Positions 7,727-16,492 of a DNA stretch of 64,000 nt are shown here, piece after piece. The notes below the pieces were generated by a model. That model worked only from the letters and a program-made list of their open reading frames with translations. It had not been told where the DNA came from and did no database searches. Each line of letters starts with the position of its first letter. Positions within the stretch are counted from its first letter, which is position 1. The stretch lies in NCBI GenBank assembly GCA_027080775.1, contig JALWPV010000032.1, positions 62,001-126,000 of the forward strand, in the 5' to 3' direction. The position numbers and the translations under genes were made by a program. This DNA comes from Acidilobaceae archaeon. GTDB taxonomy: Archaea; Thermoproteota; Thermoprotei_A; Sulfolobales; Acidilobaceae.

Positions 7727-9091
7727 GTGGGGCTCATGAGTGAGGGCCGGAGCGCTTTCAATAAGATAGTGGAGGAGGCCGGCGTAATCTTCGTGAGCTA
7801 TCCTGTCGGCGGCGTGTATCCCTATCTTCCCTTCGGGGCGAGGATGTTCAGGAAGCTGCAGCGGATGCTAGAGGGGCTCCTAGAGGAGACCGGGCACGAG
7901 CCCATACTCTTCCCCAGCCTCATACCGCTCAGCCTCTTCAGGAGGGAGGTCGACTTCTTCGAGGGCTTCTCGCCGGAGGCCCTCCTCGCCGAGAAGACGC
8001 TTAGCGGGAGGGAGCTTGACGAACCCTTAGTACTCAGACCCACGAGCGAGGTGCCTATCTACTACGTGTTCTCGCAAATAATAAAGTCGTGGAGAGACCT
8101 TCCACTCAAGGTCTACCAGAACGTCACGGTCTACAGGATAGAGACGAAGGCAACGGCCCCCTTCTTCAGGCTCAGGGAGGTCACGGGCTTCAGCGAGGAG
8201 CACGCCTTCGCCAGGGACGAGGAGGAGGCCAGGCGCATATTCGAGGAGGCCGTGAGGCTCTATTCGAGATTCATAGACTCCCTGGGCCTCCCCTATCTCA
8301 TAGTGGAGTCGCCCGCGTGGGACCTCTTCCCCGGCGCCAGGAGGAACTGGGACTTCATAACCATACTACCGGACGGCAAGCTACTAGAGCTAGCCTCCGT
8401 GATAGACTTAGCGCAGAAGTTCGCTAGAGCCTTTGAGATAATGTACCAGGACCGCGAGGGGGTTAACCGCTACGTGAACCAGGTCACATACGGCATAGGC
8501 CTCGACAGGATCCTCGGCGCCCTCCTATGGCTGGCGATGGACGAGAGGGGCCTAGTGCTCCACCCGAGGATCGCCCCCATAGACGTTGTGGTCGTCCCCA
8601 TATACTACAGCGAGGCCGATAAGAGGGTGGTAACGGAGTATCTAGAATCTAAGGTACTACCCGCACTCTCCTCGGCCGGGCTCCACTACCACGTTGACAC
8701 CCGTGAGAGGACGCCGGGCTACAAGTACTACTACTGGGAGAGCCGGGGCATACCCTTCAGGGTAGAGGTCGGCAAGAGGGAGGCCGGCGAGGGCCTCGTC
8801 ACCCTCTTCAGGAGGGACACACTCGAGAAGAAACAGGTGCCCGCAGGCGACCTCCCAGGCGAGATAGCCCGGGCCTCAGCCGAGTACGCCTCAAACCTCG
8901 CATCGAGGATCAAGGACAAGGCATCCGAGCTCCTAGAGAGGCACACCCTCCAGCTGGACGTGCCCTTCGAGAGGGAGGAGTGCCTACGCGTCGAGGAGGA
9001 GAGGGATGTAACCACTATAGGGAGGATAGTGGAGGTCAGGGGCTTCGATGAGGGCCTAGTCGGTAGGATCCTCTTCGGCCGCAAGTACTAG
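7727..9091 (+). CDS. Prolyl-tRNA synthetase-like class II aminoacyl-tRNA synthetase (divergent paralogue)
   Basis: 454 residues with clear homology to archaeal ProRS. Motif 1 lies in the N-terminal third, LRPTSEVPIYY is near residue 103, the motif 2 region FRLREVTGFSEEHAF is near residue 147, and PGYKYYYWESRGIPFRVEVG is in the anticodon-binding region. Two features differ from ordinary ProRS. Where the family has the GTxHxLGxxF amino-acid pocket motif, this protein has ELASVIDLAQKF, with the His absent. The C-terminal cysteine-rich zinc region of archaeal ProRS is also missing. It may be a second ProRS or a paralogue of altered specificity. Start is GTG 7727 (ATG 7736 possible). It ends on a CTAG shared with the convergent dehydrogenase gene. 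Confidence 0.7.
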   Translation: MGLMSEGRSAFNKIVEEAGVIFVSYPVGGVYPYLPFGARMFRKLQRMLEGLLEETGHEPILFPSLIPLSLFRREVDFFEGFSPEALLAEKTLSGRELDEPLVLRPTSEVPIYYVFSQIIKSWRDLPLKVYQNVTVYRIETKATAPFFRLREVTGFSEEHAFARDEEEARRIFEEAVRLYSRFIDSLGLPYLIVESPAWDLFPGARRNWDFITILPDGKLLELASVIDLAQKFARAFEIMYQDREGVNRYVNQVTYGIGLDRILGALLWLAMDERGLVLHPRIAPIDVVVVPIYYSEADKRVVTEYLESKVLPALSSAGLHYHVDTRERTPGYKYYYWESRGIPFRVEVGKREAGEGLVTLFRRDTLEKKQVPAGDLPGEIARASAEYASNLASRIKDKASELLERHTLQLDVPFEREECLRVEEERDVTTIGRIVEVRGFDEGLVGRILFGRKY

Positions 9092-10071
9092 GGCTTAACT
9101 ATCACCCTGAACGTGTCACCCTCCAGGCTCCTCTCGAACGCCTCGACCGCCTCATCCAGGGGGTAGGAAGCGTCCACCACGGGCTCAACGGGCCCCCTAC
9201 CCAGTAGCTCCAGCGCCTCCTCGAACTCCCTGAAGGAGCCGCACCTAGAGCCCACGAGCCTCAACTCCTTGACCACGGCCTCGGTGAGGGGTAGGGGCGC
9301 CTCACCCCCGGGCGTCGACTTTAGGTGTATGACTCCGCGGGGCCTGGCAAGCCTGACAGCGAGGCGCACACCCTCGTTGCTGCCCGTCGCCTCAAATACC
9401 ATGTCAAAACCCAGGCCGCTCCACGTCTCGGTCGAGCCTATCTCCAGCGCCTCCTCGAAGGATACGACCCTGAAGCCCATACCCCTGAGCCTAGAGGCCT
9501 TCCTCGACCCGCTCCTAGCCACTATGACGGGCTCGAAGCCCCTAAGCCTCAAGACCTGGGCTGCTAGTAGCGCTATGAAGCCCGTGCCAAGCACGGCCAC
9601 GCTCCAACCCTCACGCGGGGGCTCCTGGTAGAAGGCGTTCAACACAGCAGCCAAAGGCTCGGCAGCAAAGGCCACCTCATGCCTCAACCCATGCCGGTGA
9701 AGCGCCCAGGCAGGCGCCACAAAATACTCTGCCATACCACCATCGAAGTCTATCCCCAGCGTCCTCCTATGCGGACAATGCGTGTAGAGCCCAGCCCTGC
9801 AAACCCGGCACCGCAGGCACGAGAAGTTGATCTCACTAACAACACTGGCTCCAACGAGGTCCCCAGGCCCCTCCTCTACAACACCGCTAACCTCGTGCCC
9901 GGGAATCAAGGGCCTCTTAAACAGGGGATAAGTGCCACGATAGAAGGCCTTATCAGTACCACAAATACCGACAACACGGCTCCTAACTAGAACCCAATCC
10001 CCACTCCTCCTAGGCCTAGGCACGTCCTCGACCCTCAAATCCCCGGGCCCATAGAGGACCGCAGCTCTCAT
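9088..10071 (-). CDS. Zinc-dependent alcohol/polyol dehydrogenase (MDR family)
   Basis: A medium-chain dehydrogenase of about 327 residues. It has GICGTDKAFYRG with the catalytic zinc Cys, PGHEVSGVVEE with the zinc His and Glu, a four-cysteine structural zinc lobe (CLRCRVCRAGLYTHC) and the nucleotide-binding motif VLGTGFIALLAA. LGIDFDGGMAEY is typical of glucose or threonine/sorbitol dehydrogenases, so it may oxidise a sugar or polyol with NAD(P)+. The open frame extends to 10152, but the family N-terminus MRAAVLYGPGDL begins at ATG 10071, which is chosen here. It has its own upstream TATA-like element at about 10135 and shares a CTAG stop overlap with the ProRS-like gene. Confidence 0.82.
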   Translation of the reverse strand: MRAAVLYGPGDLRVEDVPRPRRSGDWVLVRSRVVGICGTDKAFYRGTYPLFKRPLIPGHEVSGVVEEGPGDLVGASVVSEINFSCLRCRVCRAGLYTHCPHRRTLGIDFDGGMAEYFVAPAWALHRHGLRHEVAFAAEPLAAVLNAFYQEPPREGWSVAVLGTGFIALLAAQVLRLRGFEPVIVARSGSRKASRLRGMGFRVVSFEEALEIGSTETWSGLGFDMVFEATGSNEGVRLAVRLARPRGVIHLKSTPGGEAPLPLTEAVVKELRLVGSRCGSFREFEEALELLGRGPVEPVVDASYPLDEAVEAFERSLEGDTFRVIVKP

Positions 10072-10130
10072 AGCCAAGGCACCCCGCACCAGACCTGCAC
10101 GGACAAGCGAAAAAGAAGCAGCAATCCAAA

Positions 10131-10138
10131 CATTAAGC
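10131..10138. promoter_or_regulatory. TATA-like element between the dehydrogenase and tRNA-Arg
   Basis: CATTAAGC lies 36 nt before the tRNA-Arg 5' end on the plus strand. Read as GCTTAATG, it lies 64 nt before the dehydrogenase ATG on the minus strand. It is the clearest AT-rich element between them. Confidence 0.4.
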
Positions 10139-10170
10139 CAGCCACAGCCCATAAGCTAAGCCTGGACGGC

Positions 10171-10248
<78 letters not shown>

Positions 10249-10282
10249 CCTATATACCCCCTATATAGGTCTTTCCCTTCTT
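10249..10282 (+). terminator. Hairpin plus pyrimidine-rich tail after tRNA-Arg
   Basis: CCTATATA (10249-10256) and TATATAGG (10262-10269) form a perfect 8-bp inverted repeat with a CCCCC loop, starting one base after the tRNA CCA end. TCTTTCCCTTCTT follows. It may terminate the tRNA transcript; it could also be an arm-type recombinase site of the former element. Confidence 0.5.
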
Positions 10283-10370
10283 CCAAGGCAAGGCTGTGGC
10301 TTCTAGTTCAGATAAGAACAGGATGATTCTAGCTTCATTCCTGATGATCTCAGCGGATAATCTTGACGGA

Positions 10371-10823
10371 CTAGGGCGCAACTTTTAGCCAGGGAATCCT
10401 CTTAAAGTCTTCATCGAAGGCTATGATAGTGTCTATGTCATTGCGTTTACATGTCAGGGCTATGATTGCATCGCTTGGCAGGAGTTTTAGTTGGCTAGCG
10501 GTCTCTATCATGTCTTGGTATTCCACGTTTTCTACTAGGACTTTTACCTCAAGGTCTTCCAGCAAATTCTCTATGCCGTCGACTATGAATTTTGGGTATC
10601 CCTTGTTCACTATTAGTTTTCTTAGGCTGTATGGTCCTTTGAGTTCTTCCGTGGCCTGGTAATATTTCCTTGTGGATATGTAGAGTAGTTCGTTTATCAC
10701 TGTTAGACTGGTGTAGAACTTGTTTTCCTCGTAATCCTCTAGCAGCTTCCGGGCCTTGCGTGTGAGGCTGGTCTCGAATAATATATTGTAGAATATATTA
10801 GTGTCTATGAAGACTTTGTTCAC
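10371..10823 (-). CDS. vapC: PIN-domain ribonuclease toxin (VapC)
   Basis: 150 residues with the full PIN active-site set: Asp 7 in FIDTN, Glu 45 in INELLY, Asp 118 in LPSDAIIA, and acidic residues in FDEDF near 137-139. VapC toxins cleave specific RNAs in a metal-dependent way and are held inactive by VapB. Its GTG start overlaps the TGA stop of the upstream antitoxin gene by 4 nt, the standard coupling for such pairs. The gene is noticeably AT-richer than its neighbours and lies inside the block bounded by tRNA-Arg repeats, which suggests acquisition with a mobile element. Confidence 0.88.
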   Translation of the reverse strand: MNKVFIDTNIFYNILFETSLTRKARKLLEDYEENKFYTSLTVINELLYISTRKYYQATEELKGPYSLRKLIVNKGYPKFIVDGIENLLEDLEVKVLVENVEYQDMIETASQLKLLPSDAIIALTCKRNDIDTIIAFDEDFKRIPWLKVAP

Positions 10824-11020
10824 TGTGCTTGAGCCTCCTCTTCATATTCCCTGAGCTCCTCTATAGAGGCCTTACCGAATATTCCAACATATTTGTCGAG
10901 TACTTCGCTCACTCTGTGCTTGCGTATGAAGACTACTACCTCCTCTCCCTCGTGGAGTTCCACTGGCTCCAAAGGCTTCAGCACGCCTCTTTCATATCTA
11001 ACCCGTATAACCTTGGACAC
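10820..11020 (-). CDS. vapB: VapB-type antitoxin (DUF104/AF2212-like)
   Basis: 66 residues. The N-terminus KVIRVRYERGVLKPLEPVEL matches the small beta-rich DUF104 antitoxin family, and the helical C-terminus (SIEELREYEEEAQAQ) would wrap the toxin. It is upstream of vapC with a 4-nt overlap. The start is GTG with GGGGCT before it. AT-rich elements that could serve as promoter lie at about 11034-11064. Such antitoxins usually repress their own operon. Confidence 0.82.
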   Translation of the reverse strand: MSKVIRVRYERGVLKPLEPVELHEGEEVVVFIRKHRVSEVLDKYVGIFGKASIEELREYEEEAQAQ

Positions 11021-11130
11021 TTCCTAGCCCCAAGTATATGCTTAGGGCATCGAGGCAATTAGCCTTTCCTGTAGGCTGGGTGTTTCCAGCTTATCAAAGA
11101 TGATATCTTAAAGGATAACCCTTTGTGAAG

Positions 11131-11156
11131 CGTGTTTCCAATCTATGGTTTCCGCT
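11131..11156. repeat. Short GTTTCC/GGAAAC inverted repeats inside the tRNA-bounded block
   Basis: GTTTCC-GCT-GGAAAC forms a small hairpin near 11140-11155, and TGTTTCCA occurs twice more just upstream (near 11090 and 11133). These may be recombinase or regulator binding sites of the former element, or chance. Confidence 0.3.
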
Positions 11157-11179
11157 GGAAACGTGGTTTATAAGTCCTG

Positions 11180-11228
11180 GGCCTTCGGAGCCGGTGGTCC
11201 CGGGCTAGAAATCCCGGCGGGCCCGCCA
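11180..11228 (+). repeat. Degenerate 3' half of tRNA-Arg (attachment-site remnant)
   Basis: It aligns with 10201-10248 of the intact tRNA-Arg from the anticodon stem through CCA. Differences are one C-to-T change in the variable region and a T-loop reading CTAGAAAT in place of TTCAAAT, one base longer. The damaged T-loop and missing 5' half mean it cannot be a functional tRNA. A TATA-like TTTATAAG at 11167-11174 is too close to drive it. Confidence 0.8.
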
Positions 11229-11309
11229 TAATTACAAGTGTGGCGAATCAAGCCTGTGCCCTAGGCCGTTATTTTCCGCGGCTTACTATGGAGTCGAGGG
11301 GGTTAGGGA

Positions 11310-13136
11310 GTGGAGCATCCCTATCTTTATTTAGAGGATTTATTTGATCCTAAAACGGAGGAATTCGTGGAGAGGCATAGGAGGAGGCTCTACGCCTTCC
11401 TTGGCAGTCTACCGGATAGATTGTATCCGGAGATCCTCAGGTTTCAGGGGGTATGGCAGGTTTACTCTTACAACCCCTGCCGGGATAGGCTGTATGCCGT
11501 CCTGAGGGGTGGCGAGGGCTTCCGCGTTGTAGAACTACCCTCCGGTAGGGTCGTGTTGGAAAGGAGGGATGCTGTGGTCTGGGGGGTCTATCCCTCGCCT
11601 GACTGCAGCCTTGTGGGGGTGGGTTATAGTCCGGGCTCGGATCTGGGGACAGTGGATATATTAGACGTTAACAGGGAGAGCGTCGTTGATAGGGTAGAGG
11701 GGTATATACACGGTATCGCCTGGAGGAGTGACGGACGCTACTATTATGTAAGAATGTATAGGGATGGGCCTCCACCCGACGGCGGAGGAATCCCTTGTGA
11801 GAGGGTAGTCCTGCGGGATCCTGAGAGGGGGAGCGAGAGGATAGCCTGGGGGGAGGGGCTGCCGGAGGGTTATATGATATCCATGACCCCGATTTACGAG
11901 GAGGGCTCCATGGTATTAGCCGTATCTAAGGGGTGGAGCACCACACAGATATACGGTGGCCCCCTGGATGAGCCTGACGAGTGGAATCTCATTCTAGACC
12001 CTAGGGCCTACGCTAGGAGTGCGGGGGTAGTCGATGGGAGGTTCTACGTAATAGTCTACGACGGCCCTGGCACGGGGAGAATAGTCGAGGCCGCCGACTC
12101 TAGGCGGGAGATCGTTGCTGCGCACGAATTGTACCCCATTGAGGAGGCCGTTGCTACGGACGCTGGAATAGTGGTTGATAGGCTCGTGGACGCTAAATCG
12201 GTGGTGGAGGTGTACGGATACGATGGAAGGCTCATCGAGTCCATCGAGCCTGAGGAACCCTCGACGATAGTGTTCATGAAGAGGTGGGGGGACCGGGTAG
12301 TTGGGATGGTTGAGACGTTCAACAGGCCTATGGGGTTGGCTAGAGTAGAGGGCCTCAAGCCCCTGTACGCCGAGCCTGTGCACTTGGGCCTGGATGTGAG
12401 GGAGGAGTGGGCTCGAAGCTACGATGGCACGCCAATACACTACTTCGTGGTCGGCGAGGGTGACTGGGCCGTGGTATATGGCTATGGCGGCTTCCGCTTG
12501 AGCCTCACCCCCTGGTACTTAGGCCACCTAAAGCCCCTGCTAGATGAGGGGTTCTACTATGTAATGGCTAACACCAGGGGAGGAGGGGAGTATGGCGAGA
12601 GGTGGCACGAGGCCGGGAGGAGGAGGAACAAGCACAACGTATTCGAGGACTATAAGGCCGTTGCCCGGAGGGTGAAGGAGGGTAACACTAGGATAGCGGG
12701 CTGGGGGGCCAGCAATGGAGGCCTCCTGATAGCGGCGGTCCTAGTACAAGAACCGGATCTGCTCGACGCGGCGGTTATAGGCTACCCAGTCATAGACATG
12801 CTCCGCTTCCACAAACTCTACATAGGCAGCCTATGGGTAGACGAGTACGGGGACCCCGAGAACCCCCGGGACAGGGAATACCTCGCCAGCTACAGCCCCC
12901 TCCACAACGCTAGGCCCGCCAGGTACCCGCCAACACTGATATACACGGGTCTCCACGACGATAGAGTCCACCCAGGCCACGCACTACGTTTCACCGCAGT
13001 CCTCGAGGATCTAGGAGCCCCTGTCTATCTGAGGGTAGAAGCTAGAGCCGGCCACATGGGGGCGGACCCGAAGGTAAAGGCGGCGGAGCTAGCAGACATA
13101 GAAGCATTCCTCCTCCGCGTAGCGGGGAAAGGATAG
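11310..13136 (+). CDS. Prolyl oligopeptidase family serine peptidase (S9A)
   Basis: 608 residues. The N-terminal 390 or so residues look like a beta-propeller; the C-terminal alpha/beta hydrolase domain holds the catalytic triad: Ser 468 in GWGASNGG, Asp in LHDDRV near 550, and His near 582 in RAGHMG. The oxyanion region NTRGGGEYGERWHEAG is typical of prolyl oligopeptidase. There is no signal peptide, so it acts in the cytoplasm on short peptides, cutting after proline or a related residue. The start is GTG with GAGGGGGTTAGGGA upstream. It begins just outside the tRNA-bounded block. Confidence 0.9.
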   Translation: MEHPYLYLEDLFDPKTEEFVERHRRRLYAFLGSLPDRLYPEILRFQGVWQVYSYNPCRDRLYAVLRGGEGFRVVELPSGRVVLERRDAVVWGVYPSPDCSLVGVGYSPGSDLGTVDILDVNRESVVDRVEGYIHGIAWRSDGRYYYVRMYRDGPPPDGGGIPCERVVLRDPERGSERIAWGEGLPEGYMISMTPIYEEGSMVLAVSKGWSTTQIYGGPLDEPDEWNLILDPRAYARSAGVVDGRFYVIVYDGPGTGRIVEAADSRREIVAAHELYPIEEAVATDAGIVVDRLVDAKSVVEVYGYDGRLIESIEPEEPSTIVFMKRWGDRVVGMVETFNRPMGLARVEGLKPLYAEPVHLGLDVREEWARSYDGTPIHYFVVGEGDWAVVYGYGGFRLSLTPWYLGHLKPLLDEGFYYVMANTRGGGEYGERWHEAGRRRNKHNVFEDYKAVARRVKEGNTRIAGWGASNGGLLIAAVLVQEPDLLDAAVIGYPVIDMLRFHKLYIGSLWVDEYGDPENPRDREYLASYSPLHNARPARYPPTLIYTGLHDDRVHPGHALRFTAVLEDLGAPVYLRVEARAGHMGADPKVKAAELADIEAFLLRVAGKG

Positions 13137-13403
13137 CCGGTATCCCAGCATCGTATGGACTACTAGTAGACTGCACTAGAGGGCTGTCACTCCCCTCTTC
13201 CTCGGAGGCACAGCCTATCTTACCTCCTAGCCTACCACACTGTGCTGTACCGCCTCAAAGTAGGGATCCTGCCTGAGGGCTAGGCTGCACGGTCTCTATA
13301 GTGGGTGCAGATCGGGCGCGCCGCACCTTCAAGGGAGGTTTCGGGCCCGGGATTGGGAGTGTATTAGGCGCCCTTCCCTGCGCGAGGCTTAGGGGAGGCT
13401 AGT

Positions 13404-14147
13404 ATGGGGGGCCTGCTTGTACTGAGCGATATACACGGTAATGCCTGTGCTCTGAGGGCGGTTCTCGAGGATGCCAGGGGCTGGGATGAGGTTCTAGTGC
13501 TGGGTGACATAGTGGACTATGGACCCTCACCCGGCGAGGCCCTAGACATTATCAGGGGGTTAGGGGCCAGGGTTGTGAGGGGCAACCACGACCACGCCGC
13601 TGCCTATGGCGTTGACTGTAGGTGCGGCGAGGCTACGCGTTGGCTAAGCCACTGGACCCGGGAGAACATAACCCTAAGGCAGCTATCCAAGCGGGACCTC
13701 GAGTACCTCGCCTCGCTCCCCGTGAGGGTAGATCTCGACCTAGGGAACCTAAAGCTCACTGCAGTCCATGGTAGCCCCGCGGATCCCCTATACGATTACC
13801 TCAACCCGGCACTCCCCGACGCCGAGCTGCATCGTAGACTCGGGGAACCAAAGCCGGGAACCCTATACCTTGTGGGCCACACGCACCTCCAGTTCTACCG
13901 AGTCCTCCATGGGACTCGCCTGGCAAACCCTGGCAGCGTGGGCCAGCCCCGCGACGGCGATCCAAGGGCGGCCTACGCCATCATAAAGCCCGAAACGGGC
14001 ACTGTAGAGTTCCATAGGGTCAAATACGATGTTGACAGAGTAGTATCGAAGCTTGAGGAGATGGGTGTACCCGAGCCCTACCTAGGCGGTCTCGCCTACC
14101 TGATAAGGAAGGCGGAAGCCCCGCCAAGGCCGTCAAGACCCGCCTAG
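13404..14147 (+). CDS. Metallophosphoesterase (YfcE/MJ0936-like, calcineurin-like fold)
   Basis: 247 residues with the complete two-metal motif set: DIHGN at the N-terminus, GDIVDYGPSP, GNHDHA, AVHGSP and GHTHLQF. Members of this archaeal/bacterial group are cytoplasmic phosphodiesterases whose natural substrates are often unknown. NPGSVGQPRDGDPRAAY is also a family signature. The ATG at 13404 follows GGGGAGGCT. The 267-nt gap before it holds no recognisable gene. Confidence 0.88.
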   Translation: MGGLLVLSDIHGNACALRAVLEDARGWDEVLVLGDIVDYGPSPGEALDIIRGLGARVVRGNHDHAAAYGVDCRCGEATRWLSHWTRENITLRQLSKRDLEYLASLPVRVDLDLGNLKLTAVHGSPADPLYDYLNPALPDAELHRRLGEPKPGTLYLVGHTHLQFYRVLHGTRLANPGSVGQPRDGDPRAAYAIIKPETGTVEFHRVKYDVDRVVSKLEEMGVPEPYLGGLAYLIRKAEAPPRPSRPA

Positions 14148-14240
14148 TCCCCATCTCTTCTGCGATTTGGGGCTCGGCCTTGCGTCTAGAGACTTTTACA
14201 TAGGGCTCCACGTTATGATAATCGGGAAAACACTTAATCA

Positions 14241-15014
14241 GTGGTAACCCCTGATGCCATTGGTGCCCCGTGCTTGGCTCCCGGGAGGGTTGTCGCTGCA
14301 ATACTAGCTGGCGGTGAGGGCAGGAGGTTCAGGCCCTATACAGAGATAATACCTAAGCCCATGATGCCCGTAGGCCCCGAGGAGAAGCCCATCCTCGAAC
14401 ACATAATACAGTGGCTTTCCCGCCACGGCATACGCGATATAATACTCCTAGTCGGTTATAGGTGGAGGCAGATAAGGAACTACTTCAGGGATGGCGGCTA
14501 CTGGGGCGTAACCATAAGGTATAGCGTCGACACAGACGAGTATAGGGACACGGGTGGCGCCCTTGTGAACGCTTACCGGAGAGGGCTTATCGAGGGTTAT
14601 GATAGAGTCCTGGTGTGGTATGGCGATATATTAGCATCAGTCAACGTCAGCGATCTTCTATCTAGGCACGAGGAGTGGGGGGCCGATGCCACACTCGTCT
14701 TGGCTAGCAGGTACCAGGTGCCAGTAGGGGTTGCTGCCCTCTCCCCTGAGGGCGACATTGTAGAACTCCAGGAGAAGCCCTGGCTCGACCTCAAGGTGAC
14801 TATAGGAGTACTAGTCCTGGAATCCGACGTGATTCCTAGGTCACACCGGGCCCTTGGCAACAGCTTTGACATAATGAGCCACATGATACCGTGGATGATC
14901 AGGGAGGGCATGAAGGTTAGGGCTTACATCTACGAAGGGCCCTGGTATGATGTGGGTAGCATGGAGAGATATGCCAAGTTCGACCCGGCAATCCTCCAGG
15001 GCTTCATATCCTAA
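14241..15014 (+). CDS. NDP-sugar nucleotidyltransferase (nucleoside-diphosphate-sugar pyrophosphorylase)
   Basis: 257 residues. AAILAGGEGRRFRPYTEIIPKPMMPVG is the nucleotide-binding and catalytic N-terminus of this family (G-G-x-G-x-R ... K-P), and YGDILASVN holds the metal Asp. It would activate a sugar 1-phosphate with an NTP to feed glycan or glycoprotein synthesis. It has only the catalytic domain, with no left-handed beta-helix. GTG 14241 is taken as start; TTG 14274 is the nearest alternative. No glycosyltransferase lies nearby to indicate the sugar. Confidence 0.83.
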   Translation: MVTPDAIGAPCLAPGRVVAAILAGGEGRRFRPYTEIIPKPMMPVGPEEKPILEHIIQWLSRHGIRDIILLVGYRWRQIRNYFRDGGYWGVTIRYSVDTDEYRDTGGALVNAYRRGLIEGYDRVLVWYGDILASVNVSDLLSRHEEWGADATLVLASRYQVPVGVAALSPEGDIVELQEKPWLDLKVTIGVLVLESDVIPRSHRALGNSFDIMSHMIPWMIREGMKVRAYIYEGPWYDVGSMERYAKFDPAILQGFIS

Positions 15015-15070
15015 GCGGTCTCGGAAGCATTTATCGAGCCCCGGCCCTTCGGGCTCTCGGTGCCGATCCC

Positions 15071-16453
15071 TTGGATCGCAGCACCCAGGGCCTTGAAGCA
15101 CTCAGGGCCCGCTTGGAGGGGGAGTATACGAGGAAGACACCTGGTTCGAGGGCTCTCTTCGAGAGGGCTAGAACTGTTCTCCCCGGGGGAGTCACATACC
15201 ACATTAGGTACCTGAGGCCCTACCCACCCTTCATAGAGAAGGCCGAGGGCACCCGCGTAATAGATGTTGATGGTAACGTCTATGACGATTACTGGATGGG
15301 CCACGGAGCCCACATACTCGGCCACACACCGGACTTCGTGAGGGAGGCCGTATGCGAGGCCTCTAGGCTCGGCAGCCACCTAGGCTACGAGAACCCCCTG
15401 GCAGTCGAGTATGCCGAGCTGCTCGCGAGGATTGTACCCAATATGGAGATGGTTCGCTTCACCAGCAGCGGGACCGAGGCCAACATGTACGCCGTCAGGC
15501 TCGCGAGGGCCTATACTCGCAGGAGGTACGTAGTCAAGATGGAGGGTGGCTGGCACGGGGGCTACGATGGCCTCCACACAGGCGTCACCCCGCCCTGGCG
15601 TGGGCCCGAGTCCCTCGGGCTGCCGGAGGAGTACCTCAAGTACACGCTAGTAGTCCCGTACAACGACGCGGACTCCTTAGAGGCTGCGCTCAAGAAGCAT
15701 GATGTGGCGGCAGTGGTACTGGAGCCTGTCCTCGGAGCTGGGGGTTGCATCGAGGCTGAGAGGGAGTACCTCAGGGAGGCCAGGAGGCTGGCCAGCGAGT
15801 ACGGCGCCCTTCTGATATTCGACGAGGTGATAACCGGCTTCAGACTCGCCCTCGGAGGCGCCCAGGAGTACTATGGTGTAGACGCTGACATAGTCGTATT
15901 GGGCAAGGCTGTGGCTGGGGGCTATCCCGGAGCCGGGGCCTTCGGAGGCCGGAGCGAGTACATGGAGATGCTAGACCACATAGCCAGGCCTAATCCTAGG
16001 GAGAGAAGCTTCCATGGAGGCACATTCTCAGGCAACCCAGTCTCGATAGCGGCTGGGAAGGCCCTAGTCGAGTACCTAGCCGCCAATAGGGGAATATACG
16101 AGGAGGCCAACAGCCTCTGGGAGTGGTTCCGCAGGAGAATAGACGAGTCATGCGAGGCGCGCGACAGGCCGTGCTGGGCCACCGGAGCTGGCAGCATGGT
16201 TGGGATACACTTCACACGCTCAAGACCCCGAAGCGCGAGGGAGGCCCATGAGGCGCGCTGGGGCACCGGGGTGGAGTCGCTGGCCAACCTCTACATGAGG
16301 GTGAGGGGAATCCTATACCTGACGGAGCATACGATGCACCTTCTCCCATCGCTTAGGCACACAAAGAAGCAGGCCAGCGCATTCCTAGAGGCATTCGAGG
16401 CTTTTCTAGATGATCTCGAGGAGGCGCTGGGCGGCAGGCCCTGGACGACTTAA
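15071..16453 (+). CDS. Class III PLP aminotransferase, glutamate-1-semialdehyde aminomutase-like
   Basis: 460 residues. It has ARTVLPGGVTYHIRY near the N-terminus, FTSSGTEANMYAVRLARA, LLIFDEVITGFR and the PLP lysine (Lys 279) in VVLGKAVAGGYPGAGAFGG. It resembles HemL, but the HemL stretch YHGHAD is replaced by GGWHGGYDGL, more like the beta-amino-acid aminotransferases, and no haem genes are nearby. It is followed by a DapB-like dehydrogenase on the same strand, 39 nt away but with a TATA-like element between. A role in diamino- or beta-amino-acid metabolism is inferred. TTG start with GGTG before it. Confidence 0.72.
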   Translation: MDRSTQGLEALRARLEGEYTRKTPGSRALFERARTVLPGGVTYHIRYLRPYPPFIEKAEGTRVIDVDGNVYDDYWMGHGAHILGHTPDFVREAVCEASRLGSHLGYENPLAVEYAELLARIVPNMEMVRFTSSGTEANMYAVRLARAYTRRRYVVKMEGGWHGGYDGLHTGVTPPWRGPESLGLPEEYLKYTLVVPYNDADSLEAALKKHDVAAVVLEPVLGAGGCIEAEREYLREARRLASEYGALLIFDEVITGFRLALGGAQEYYGVDADIVVLGKAVAGGYPGAGAFGGRSEYMEMLDHIARPNPRERSFHGGTFSGNPVSIAAGKALVEYLAANRGIYEEANSLWEWFRRRIDESCEARDRPCWATGAGSMVGIHFTRSRPRSAREAHEARWGTGVESLANLYMRVRGILYLTEHTMHLLPSLRHTKKQASAFLEAFEAFLDDLEEALGGRPWTT

Positions 16454-16492
16454 ATCTAGGCGCGCCTCCAGGCTGCGGGCGAGGCGGGCCCC

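Noticed and set aside
10300-10370. Possible C/D box guide RNA (TGATGA and CTGA near 10340)
   Set aside because: The boxes overlap each other, and no proper C...D'...C'...D order with guide-length spacing can be drawn.
11180-11228. A split or half tRNA gene (3' half) joined in trans
   Set aside because: An intact tRNA-Arg(UCG) is 1 kb away, the T-loop of the half is broken and one base too long, the nearby TATA-like box is too close, and no 5' half is visible. An attachment-site remnant explains it better.
13137-13403. Possible structured RNA in the gap before the phosphoesterase
   Set aside because: It contains short palindromes such as CTACTAGTAG, but no SRP RNA, RNase P or guide-RNA signatures and no clear promoter position.
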